From NCBI GenBank assembly GCA_002973575.1, contig PVEQ01000013.1, positions 38,297 to 102,296 on the forward strand: a DNA stretch of 64,000 nt, read 5' to 3'. The number at the start of each line of letters is the position of its first letter. Position 1 is the first letter of the stretch. This DNA is from Sediminibacterium magnilacihabitans. GTDB taxonomy: Bacteria; Bacteroidota; Bacteroidia; Chitinophagales; Chitinophagaceae. Both the position numbers and the translations under genes were made by a program. The notes beneath the pieces are model-generated. The model saw only the letters and a list, made by a program, of their open reading frames with translations, had not been told where the DNA came from and searched no databases. This document shows positions 35,289-42,922 of the stretch, in pieces.

Positions 35289-37430
35289 TTGCAGCTACTT
35301 TTGCAAACATTTCAGACTTTGGGAAAGAAATCGGTACATATAGCCCTGGTTGGTAATCCCAACAGCGGAAAAAGCTCTTTATTCAACGCCCTTACCGGCC
35401 TGAACCAGAAAGTGGGCAACTTCCCCGGTGTTACGATAGATAAGAAAACGGGTTCGCTCTGGCTGGATGACCAGCAGCAGGCTGAGCTCATCGACCTGCC
35501 CGGGACTTACAGCCTCTATCCCCGCCGGGCCGATGAATGGGTGGCTTATAAAGTGCTCATGGGTGCCGATCCCGATATCCAAACCGATGTGGTGTTACTG
35601 GTAGCGGATGCCAGCAACCTCAAGCGCAACCTGCTTTTCTGCAGTCAGATCATCGACCTGAAAATACCGGTGGTGATGGCGCTGACCATGAATGATATTG
35701 CTGCAAAAAAGAACATCAACATTGATATCAGCGGACTCGAAGCCGAACTGGGTATACCCGTTGTAGCCGTAAACCCGCGCAAGAACAAAGGTATCGGTAA
35801 CCTGAAAAAAGTATTACAGCAGGTAGCCCGCATCCATGCAGCCACGCATACCCGTGATTTCATCGATACCAAAAAGCTGGCGCCCGAAGCTATTCATGGC
35901 GTGCAGCAACTGGCGCCGCAACTGAGCGATTATGCATCGGTGCATTACCTCATCAACCATGAACAGTTTCCGCTGGACAATACTTTACAGGCGGCCATTG
36001 AACAGGTAGAGATCGATCACAAATTCAACCCCACCAAAACACAGGCTGAAGAGATCATGCAGCGATACCATCGCATCCGGCAGATCATGCAACAGAATGT
36101 GGTGGAGCCTGGTCCGCTGGAGAAAAAACTGTTCACCGACAAACTCGATAACCTGCTCCTGCACCGTACCTGGGGTTATATCATTTTATTGACCGTACTG
36201 TTCCTCTTGTTCCAGAGTATCTTCTGGCTGGCACGTTTTCCTATGGATGGTATTGAATGGAGTTTTCAGCAGGCCAGCAGTTGGTTGGGTAATGTGCTGC
36301 CGCAAGCCTGGTGGAGCGATCTGTTCATCAACGGTATTGTAGCCGGACTAAGCGGCATATTGGTGTTCGTTCCACAGATCATGATCCTGTTCGGACTCAT
36401 TACTTTACTGGAAGATACGGGCTATATGGCGCGCATCAGTTTTTTGAGTGATAAGCTCATGCGCAAAGTGGGACTGAACGGTAAAAGTGTGATGCCCATG
36501 ATCAGTGGCTTTGCCTGTGCCGTCCCTGCCATCATGAGCACCCGCAACATAGAGAATCGCAAAGAGCGGTTGCTGACCATCCTTATCACACCGTTGATGA
36601 GTTGCAGTGCGCGTTTGCCTGTATATACCATATTGATCTCTTTGGTGATTGATGATAAATATTATTTCGGTTTTCTCAGCCTGCAAGGATTGGTGATGAT
36701 GGGTCTCTACCTCCTCGGAACTACTATGGCATTGATTGTGAGCTATGTGATGAAATGGTTCGTGAAGATCCAGGAAAAGAGTTTCTTCATACTGGAATTG
36801 CCGGTATACCGGGCTCCGCGCTGGAAAAATGCGGCCATTACCATGGTGGAAAAAGCCAGGATTTTTGTAACCGATGCCGGTAAAGTGATCATGGTAATCA
36901 GTTTGTTGCTCTGGTTCCTGAGCAATTACGGACCCGATCACCGGATATCAAAATTGGAAGACAAATATGCGGCGCTGATGCAGCAGATGCCGGCACAAAA
37001 AGACTCGTTGCAAAAACACCTGTCTACCGAAAAATTGCAGAACTCTTATGCAGGTATCCTGGGCAAGACGATTGAGCCGGTGATTGCTCCATTGGGTTAT
37101 GACTGGAAGATCGGCATTGCTCTTATTACTTCTTTTGCCGCCAGGGAAGTATTCGTGGGTACCATGGCCACGCTATATAGTGTGGAAGAATCTGATAATT
37201 CTTCTCTGCGTGAAAAACTGCAGTCGGCCCGGCATCCCGATGGCCGGCCTGTATATACGCTGGCTGCCGCTTTATCGTTGATGGTGTTTTATGTACTGGC
37301 CATGCAGTGCATGAGTACATTGGCAGTGGTGAAACGTGAAACCAAGTCGTGGAAATGGCCTGTATTCCAGTTCACTTACATGACCATACTGGCTTATTCC
37401 ATGAGCTTCCTGGTATATCATCTCTTCTAG
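35289..37430 (+). CDS. feoB: ferrous iron transporter FeoB
   Basis: A 713-residue inner-membrane protein. It has an N-terminal GTPase domain with GNPNSGKSS (22-30), a switch region containing GNFPGVTID, and DLPGTYSLYP, then a membrane domain with two Gate motifs and about 8-11 helices (from residue 295), including GFACAVPAIMSTRNI. It imports Fe(II). The start is unclear: TTG at 35289 or TTG at 35319, with a promoter-like TACTTTTG lying between them. No feoA gene adjoins it. It overlaps a convergent hydrolase gene by 4 bases. Confidence 0.96.
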   Translation: MQLLLQTFQTLGKKSVHIALVGNPNSGKSSLFNALTGLNQKVGNFPGVTIDKKTGSLWLDDQQQAELIDLPGTYSLYPRRADEWVAYKVLMGADPDIQTDVVLLVADASNLKRNLLFCSQIIDLKIPVVMALTMNDIAAKKNINIDISGLEAELGIPVVAVNPRKNKGIGNLKKVLQQVARIHAATHTRDFIDTKKLAPEAIHGVQQLAPQLSDYASVHYLINHEQFPLDNTLQAAIEQVEIDHKFNPTKTQAEEIMQRYHRIRQIMQQNVVEPGPLEKKLFTDKLDNLLLHRTWGYIILLTVLFLLFQSIFWLARFPMDGIEWSFQQASSWLGNVLPQAWWSDLFINGIVAGLSGILVFVPQIMILFGLITLLEDTGYMARISFLSDKLMRKVGLNGKSVMPMISGFACAVPAIMSTRNIENRKERLLTILITPLMSCSARLPVYTILISLVIDDKYYFGFLSLQGLVMMGLYLLGTTMALIVSYVMKWFVKIQEKSFFILELPVYRAPRWKNAAITMVEKARIFVTDAGKVIMVISLLLWFLSNYGPDHRISKLEDKYAALMQQMPAQKDSLQKHLSTEKLQNSYAGILGKTIEPVIAPLGYDWKIGIALITSFAAREVFVGTMATLYSVEESDNSSLREKLQSARHPDGRPVYTLAAALSLMVFYVLAMQCMSTLAVVKRETKSWKWPVFQFTYMTILAYSMSFLVYHLF
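35296..35303 (+). promoter_or_regulatory. possible -7 promoter element near feoB start
   Basis: TACTTTTG fits TAnnTTTG. If used, transcription would begin after 35303 and the upstream TTG start could not be translated, favouring TTG at 35319. Confidence 0.35.
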
Positions 37431-38293
37431 TTATAATATTCCCATAGCAGCTTCGATAATTTGCGCGTGAGCACCCAGGCTTCGTTGGTAGATTCATCCC
37501 AACTGATATCTTTATTATTCTTGGTGCAGATGCAAAAAACATAACTGCATTTCTTTCCGTTCACAAACAACACCTCATTCCGGGTAGCGTCTACCGCACC
37601 GCTTTTACTGGCAACAAAAACATCGGACGGTATCTGCGAAATAGCATTCTCATCCCAATAATTCCTGCCCAGCAAGCGCAACATCATCTGGCTGGTGCTG
37701 TCGCCGATCACCTGCTTCTTCACAATCATTTCCATGAGCGATGCCATTTCCCTGGGCGATGATTGTCCCCATCCGTACATATTCCTGTTGGCTTCCCTTC
37801 CCGGCGTGCGGCTGTTCACCCTGGTTACTTTCAGACCGAGGCTATCCATGAGCTCGTTGATGCGTGTGCCTTTACCTGCCAGGGTTTGTAACCAGAGGCT
37901 GGCTGTATTGTCACTCATAGTAAGCATGAGCATCATCACTTTGCTCAGTTCAATCTTTTCGCCGTTCTTGAAAGAACCCAATATGTCTACCCCTTCGTAC
38001 AGGAGCGAGTCTTTATAAGTGAGTACCTGGTGGTAATCCAGTTCTTTTCTATGAATCTTATCCATGATACCTGTCAGAATAGGCACTTTGACCATGCTGG
38101 CCGTAGGAAAAACCGTATCGGCATTGATGGACACTATGCGGTCCCTTTTGAGATCGTGTACATATATGCCAATGTCGCCATTGAATCCTTTCAGCAACTG
38201 GGTCACCTGTTGTTGCAGGCGTTGATCTGCTTTCTGTGCAAAACAAGCAATCGTTAATAAAAGGTAACTGAAGAAAACTGTGGTTTGTTTCAT
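37427..38293 (-). CDS. serine hydrolase with class A beta-lactamase fold
   Basis: A 288-residue exported protein. The ATG at 38293 gives a signal peptide cleaved after CFAQ. All class A-type motifs are present: SxxK (Ser66-Met-Val-Lys69), SDN (127-129), an ExxxN arrangement (Glu167...Asn171 in GREANRN) and KSG (230-232). This makes beta-lactamase activity possible but not proven, since many PF13354 hydrolases share the fold. It overlaps the convergent feoB stop by 4 bases. Confidence 0.8.
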   Translation of the reverse strand: MKQTTVFFSYLLLTIACFAQKADQRLQQQVTQLLKGFNGDIGIYVHDLKRDRIVSINADTVFPTASMVKVPILTGIMDKIHRKELDYHQVLTYKDSLLYEGVDILGSFKNGEKIELSKVMMLMLTMSDNTASLWLQTLAGKGTRINELMDSLGLKVTRVNSRTPGREANRNMYGWGQSSPREMASLMEMIVKKQVIGDSTSQMMLRLLGRNYWDENAISQIPSDVFVASKSGAVDATRNEVLFVNGKKCSYVFCICTKNNKDISWDESTNEAWVLTRKLSKLLWEYYN

Positions 38294-38411
38294 GGTAACA
38301 GTAGTCTGATGAAACAAGTTAAGCATTTTTAGGCATTAAGAGGACTGTTGAAAAATGAGAGATGAGTCTTGAAGAATTTCTTGAGTCGGATAAAATGCAA
38401 CAATTATTAGT

Positions 38412-38471
38412 TGCCAAAACCAACATTTTGAGGGCACTTTTGGCAGGAAATAAATTTATTGGCTGCCAAAA
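38412..38471. repeat. triple TGCCAAAA motif (one copy inverted) upstream of the hydrolase gene
   Basis: TGCCAAAA at 38412-38419 and 38464-38471, and the reverse complement at 38438-38445. The last two form a 9-bp inverted repeat with a 16-base loop, between the bcp stop and the hydrolase start. Confidence 0.6.
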
Positions 38472-38481
38472 CCAGAGTGAA

Positions 38482-38943
38482 TTATTGTCCATCCCAGGCT
38501 ACGAGTATTTCTTCGGTATGTTTTTTTGAAACCGGTTTTGCGATGATCTTTCTGATGATGCCTTTTTCATCGATCAGGAAAGTAGTGCGTTTGGTGCCGA
38601 TGATGGTACGGCCCATAAACTGCTTCTCGCCCCATACCTTGTATTGATTTACAATGGTGAGGTCTTCATCAGCAATAAGTGAAAAAGGCAAGCTGTATTT
38701 GGTTTCAAATTTCTTGTGCTTTTTCACACTGTCGGTACTCACACCGATCACTTTGAATCCTCGTTTGGTGAGTTCGCTATAATTGTCGCGCAGGTTGCAG
38801 GCCTGGTTGGTGCAGGTAGGGGTATCGTCGTGCGGGTAAAAATAGAGTACTACTTTGCTTCCTTTGAAATATTCCAGTGAAATCGCTTTCCCGTTCTGGT
38901 CAACCCCTTTGAAAACAGGGGCTTTGCTTCCTTCTTTTAGCAT
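38482..38943 (-). CDS. bcp: thioredoxin-dependent thiol peroxidase (Bcp-type peroxiredoxin)
   Basis: A 153-residue peroxiredoxin that reduces peroxides with thiols. The peroxidatic Cys44 (TPTCT) and the nearby resolving Cys49 (QAC) lie in the 'TCTNQACNLRD' segment typical of the Bcp/PrxQ group. Cytoplasmic, no signal peptide. It is the gene before the beta-lactamase-fold hydrolase on the same strand, with a 155-base gap, so probably a separate unit. Confidence 0.94.
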   Translation of the reverse strand: MLKEGSKAPVFKGVDQNGKAISLEYFKGSKVVLYFYPHDDTPTCTNQACNLRDNYSELTKRGFKVIGVSTDSVKKHKKFETKYSLPFSLIADEDLTIVNQYKVWGEKQFMGRTIIGTKRTTFLIDEKGIIRKIIAKPVSKKHTEEILVAWDGQ

Positions 38944-39198
38944 AGTCGTGCTTCTTTATTGAAAGGGTAAAATTAGCTTGTTTGCAGTGTCAAAAAAGCA
39001 ATATATTGAAGAAAAAATAATATTTTAGGCTTATATAACGAAGGCCTCATCCAGATCGGGTTTTGAGAATCTGTTTAAATTCAAAACTTACTTTTAAAAA
39101 GCTAAATTAGTATTGCTTTTTCTCAGAATCGAATTCAATTGCAGAAATCATTCCTCCAAACTAGGCCGCACCAAATTTGTAGTTAAATCCAGGAAAGT

Positions 39199-39663
39199 AT
39201 GATACAATTTGAAGGTTTTAAAATCATAGGTCTTACCGTAAGAACAACTAACGAAAATGATCAATCGTCAAAAGATATTGGTCAGCTTTGGGAACAATTT
39301 TATGCTAACAATGTACTTGCAAAGATTCCTAATAAAATCAATAACGAAGTTTATTCAATATACACTGACTACACGAGCGATCATACTGGCGAATACACAA
39401 CTATTATCGGCGCAGCTGTAACCAGTTTGGATAACATTCCCGATAAGCTTATCGGGCGTATATTTCAACCCGACAATTTTGAAGTCTTTACAGCTAAAGG
39501 GCAAATGCCCCAAGCTATCATAAACACCTGGTTTAATATTTGGAAACAGGATAATGAATTACAAAGAAAATACAGTTACGATTTTGAAGTTTATGGTGAC
39601 AATTCACAAAAAGACGACTGTTCGGAAATACAAATTTTTGTAGCGACAAATAAGATGAAATGA
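39199..39663 (+). CDS. GyrI-like / AraC effector-binding domain protein
   Basis: A 154-residue stand-alone effector-binding domain of the SOUL/GyrI-like type. A central segment (AAVTSLDNIPDKLIGRIFQP, about 75-94) and the C-terminal YSYDFEVYG strand with its conserved Glu are typical. No DNA-binding domain is attached, so it may bind a small molecule or another protein. It is visibly AT-richer than its neighbours and isolated by a 255-base gap upstream, hinting at acquisition. Confidence 0.8.
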   Translation: MIQFEGFKIIGLTVRTTNENDQSSKDIGQLWEQFYANNVLAKIPNKINNEVYSIYTDYTSDHTGEYTTIIGAAVTSLDNIPDKLIGRIFQPDNFEVFTAKGQMPQAIINTWFNIWKQDNELQRKYSYDFEVYGDNSQKDDCSEIQIFVATNKMK

Positions 39664-39675
39664 CGCTTTAAATTC

Positions 39676-41037
39676 CTAATTCGCTATATGAATCTGTTTT
39701 TGGAACCAATTCATATAGGCCTCGAGTTGGGTGGCTAGAAAATATGGCAGGTTCAACAAATAATAGGTCTTTCCCGAAGGAGTAACCAGCTGCGAGATAT
39801 GAATATTGCCGGCATAGAAACGAATAGCCATATTATGCGGTACCATATCCATAAAAATATGCAATGATTTAAGCTTCCCTGTTGCACCTGATTTTACTTC
39901 TATGGGAATCAACTTCCCTTCATAAGGATATAAATAATCTACTTCGGCATTCGAAGTGCTTTTTTCACGCACCCAAAAATAGAGACTGCTTAAGGATAAA
40001 TATTGGTGTGCCAGTATTTCTTGCCCTACCAGGTGTTCTATCATGGTACCATTATATACGCTGTTTAAATCCTCGCTTTGTATGATATCGGTCTGAATCC
40101 CTGCCATATAATTAAGCAATCCTGTATCCAATGCCTGTAACCGCGGCTTCTTTTTTTGATCAGGCATTAGCGGTAACGTAGCATTCGTTTGAGGATAGAT
40201 AAGTTGGATCAGAAAGGTCTTTTCAAGCATTATCAATGCCTCCTTTACATCACGCGAGCGATAAGAAGAATGTCCAAAACCTTCAAAAGTGATCCGCTTT
40301 CCTGCTTCCCCGAAAACAGACCGGATGGCATGCCTGATCAGTTGAACCTGTTGAGAAGTATTGGCATATTTTTCTACATCGTCGGCATACGATGTCAGCA
40401 ATGAATCATAAATAGATACCAAAGCGGTGAGATCTTTATTATGTGCATAATGACTCACCACTTCGGGCATACCGCCTGTTAAAGCATAAGTATGAAATAA
40501 ACGCTGAAGTGTATCCTGTGCATAATCGGGTAAGGGTATTTCCTGTAGCTTTTCCAGTGCAACCATTTCGCCATTGGCACCTAGAAATTCGAGGAATGAG
40601 GCAGGTCGTAATATTTTGTATTCCACTCGCCCTACCGGAAAATGTATGTTTTTATCGAAGGCCGTTTCCAATGTACTGCCTGCCGCTATCACCGGTAATG
40701 CAGGCTCCTGTTCGTACAAATACCTGAGTATATTCAATGCAGGGGGATGTTCCTGTATTTCATCAATGAATAATAAAGTATTTTCTTTTTCAGATAATAA
40801 CTTATTCTTTAAAAGGAAAACGGTTTGCAGCAATATAGGTACATTGGTAAACTGCTCAAATGGCTTCCTGTCTTCTTCCAGTTCCAGGTTCAGGTAGATA
40901 AACTGCTTGCATTGTTTTCCCAACTCCCTGACGACCGTAGTTTTGCCCACCTGCCTGGCCCCCCTAAGAACCAGGGGCTTCCTATCTGGCTTTTCAAGCC
41001 ATAACTGCAACTCTTTCAATATATTACGATCGAACAT
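39676..41037 (-). CDS. AAA ATPase with DUF4143 domain
   Basis: A 453-residue protein. The N-terminal AAA module shows GARQVGKTT (26-34) and the Walker B LLFIDEIQ (near 88). The C-terminal DUF4143 domain (about 210-420) includes a nuclease-like EVDYLYPYEGKLIPIEVKSG region with D...ExK residues, as in this family. Such proteins are common, mobile and of unknown role in bacteria. The start codon directly follows 33-bp tandem repeats. Function unknown. Confidence 0.88.
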   Translation of the reverse strand: MFDRNILKELQLWLEKPDRKPLVLRGARQVGKTTVVRELGKQCKQFIYLNLELEEDRKPFEQFTNVPILLQTVFLLKNKLLSEKENTLLFIDEIQEHPPALNILRYLYEQEPALPVIAAGSTLETAFDKNIHFPVGRVEYKILRPASFLEFLGANGEMVALEKLQEIPLPDYAQDTLQRLFHTYALTGGMPEVVSHYAHNKDLTALVSIYDSLLTSYADDVEKYANTSQQVQLIRHAIRSVFGEAGKRITFEGFGHSSYRSRDVKEALIMLEKTFLIQLIYPQTNATLPLMPDQKKKPRLQALDTGLLNYMAGIQTDIIQSEDLNSVYNGTMIEHLVGQEILAHQYLSLSSLYFWVREKSTSNAEVDYLYPYEGKLIPIEVKSGATGKLKSLHIFMDMVPHNMAIRFYAGNIHISQLVTPSGKTYYLLNLPYFLATQLEAYMNWFQKQIHIAN

Positions 41038-41121
41038 GTAATAAAATTAGGGTAATTTTTACTCAATTTTGTAATAAAATTAGGGTAATTTTTACTCAAT
41101 TTTGTAATAAAATTAGGGTAA
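41038..41121. repeat. 33-bp tandem repeat, about 2.5 copies
   Basis: Two perfect copies of a 33-base unit (41038-41070 and 41071-41103) and a third partial copy of 18 bases (41104-41121). Each unit opens with GTAATAAAATTAGGGTAA. On the minus strand the array ends at the ATG of the AAA/DUF4143 gene, so it forms its leader or operator region. Confidence 0.95.
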
Positions 41122-41216
41122 CTGGACTTAATCGAGCAATTCAAGCGCCTGCATCTGTACGTTTACAGCAATAGCCATAACACGAAAATAATCCCCCATA
41201 ATTCCCTTATCAGTCC

Positions 41217-41224
41217 TACATTTG
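41217..41224 (+). promoter_or_regulatory. probable -7 promoter element for carB
   Basis: TACATTTG matches TAnnTTTG and lies 23 bases before the carB ATG. No clear -33 TTG at the expected distance. Confidence 0.4.
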
Positions 41225-41246
41225 CACAATTTATTTTTTAGCAACC

Positions 41247-42893
41247 ATGCCCAAAGACCTTTCCATCAAATCTGTGCTCATCATCGGTTCTGGCCCCATT
41301 GTAATTGGCCAGGCCTGTGAATTCGATTATTCCGGCTCCCAGGCAACCCGCAGCCTGCGTGAAGAAGGCATCAAAGTGATCCTGATCAACAGCAACCCCG
41401 CTACTATCATGACCGACCCCATGATGGCCGATAAGGTATACCTGTTGCCCCTCACCGTGGAGAGCATCGAACAGATACTCGACGAGAACCAGATCGATGC
41501 CGTACTGCCTACCATGGGTGGTCAAACAGCCCTCAACCTCTGTAAAGAGGCCGACGAGCTGGGTGTTTGGGAAAAATATGGCGTTCGTCTGATAGGGGTA
41601 GATGTTGCCGCCATCGATACAGCAGAAGACCGCGAGAAATTCCGCCAGCTGATGGTGAAGATTGGTATGGCTGTGGCTCCCAGCAGGGTGGCCAACAGCT
41701 TTTTGGAGGGCAAGGAGTTTGCACAGGAAATCGGGTTCCCCCTCGTAATCCGTCCTTCATTTACCCTCGGCGGTACCGGCGGCGGTTTCGTACACAGCAA
41801 AGAAGACCTTGATGCAGCCCTTGATAGAGGTTTGAAAGCCTCGCCCATCCACGAGGTGCTGGTTGAAAAAGCAGTTTTGGGATGGAAAGAATATGAGTTG
41901 GAGCTCCTGCGTGACCAGAAGGATAATGTGGTGATCATCTGTACAGTGGAGAACCTCGACCCCATGGGCGTGCACACCGGCGATTCCATCACCGTAGCGC
42001 CCGCTATGACCCTCAGCGATACCGCTTTCCAGGAAATGCGCAACAAAGCCATCCTCATGATGCGCTCGCTGGGCAATTTTGCCGGCGGTTGTAACGTGCA
42101 GTTCGCGCTTAACCCGGCAACAGAAGAACTCATCGCCGTGGAAATAAACCCCCGCGTGAGCCGCTCTTCCGCCCTCGCTTCCAAAGCAACCGGTTATCCC
42201 ATTGCCAAGATCGCAGCCAAACTCGCCATCGGTTATTCACTCGATGAACTGAAGAACCAGATCACCCAAACCACTTCGGCTTATTTTGAGCCTGCACTGG
42301 ATTATGTGATCGTAAAAGTACCCCGCTGGAACTTCGATAAATTCAAAGGCGCCAATGATACCCTTGGTCTGCAAATGAAAAGTGTGGGTGAAGTGATGGC
42401 CATCGGCAGAAGTTTTTCAGAAGCTATTCAGAAAGCCTGTCAGAGCCTGGAGAACGATGCAGTGGGATTGGGTTATTATGGTAAAAGCCTTATGAAAAGC
42501 GCCGAGCTGGTAGAATACATCAAAACCCCGAAATGGGATCGTATCTTCCGCATCAAAGATGCACTGATGCAAGGTTCTACTGTTAAATCCATCGTGCAGG
42601 CAACCGGTATCGACCGCTGGTTCATTTACCAGATACAGCTCATCTGCAATATGGAAAAAGAAATTGCTAAATATTCTATCGCTACCATACCTGATGACCT
42701 GTTGAAAGATGCCAAAAAGAACGGCTTCTCCGATGAGCAGATCGCGCGCATCCTGCATGGCGACTGCACAGACGAGCAAGTGTATGAGAAAAGAAAAGCA
42801 TTGGGTATTACCAGGGTGTACAAGATGGTAGATACCTGCAGTGCCGAGTTCGAAGCCAAAACACCTTATTTCTATAGTACCTTTGAGGGATAG
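41247..42893 (+). CDS. carB: carbamoyl-phosphate synthase large chain, N-terminal half only
   Basis: A 548-residue protein equal to the first synthetase half of CarB (usual full length about 1070): the carboxyphosphate ATP-grasp domain (about 1-395; LIIGSGPIVIGQACEFDYSG, TMGGQTALNL, GGTGGG loop) and the helical oligomerization domain (about 396-548). It stops right at KTPYFYSTFEG, where full proteins go on to ENES and the second ATP-grasp domain. The 29 bases after it carry no trace of the second half in any frame. It could be a split CarB1 or a truncation. No carA is adjacent. Confidence 0.92.
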   Translation: MPKDLSIKSVLIIGSGPIVIGQACEFDYSGSQATRSLREEGIKVILINSNPATIMTDPMMADKVYLLPLTVESIEQILDENQIDAVLPTMGGQTALNLCKEADELGVWEKYGVRLIGVDVAAIDTAEDREKFRQLMVKIGMAVAPSRVANSFLEGKEFAQEIGFPLVIRPSFTLGGTGGGFVHSKEDLDAALDRGLKASPIHEVLVEKAVLGWKEYELELLRDQKDNVVIICTVENLDPMGVHTGDSITVAPAMTLSDTAFQEMRNKAILMMRSLGNFAGGCNVQFALNPATEELIAVEINPRVSRSSALASKATGYPIAKIAAKLAIGYSLDELKNQITQTTSAYFEPALDYVIVKVPRWNFDKFKGANDTLGLQMKSVGEVMAIGRSFSEAIQKACQSLENDAVGLGYYGKSLMKSAELVEYIKTPKWDRIFRIKDALMQGSTVKSIVQATGIDRWFIYQIQLICNMEKEIAKYSIATIPDDLLKDAKKNGFSDEQIARILHGDCTDEQVYEKRKALGITRVYKMVDTCSAEFEAKTPYFYSTFEG

Positions 42894-42922
42894 CCCAGTA
42901 AACCTGACTGCTAACCCTGTAC

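Noticed and set aside
41038..41121. CRISPR or origin iterons
   Set aside because: Only 2.5 copies without spacers and no replication gene nearby; a tandem repeat at a gene start explains it.
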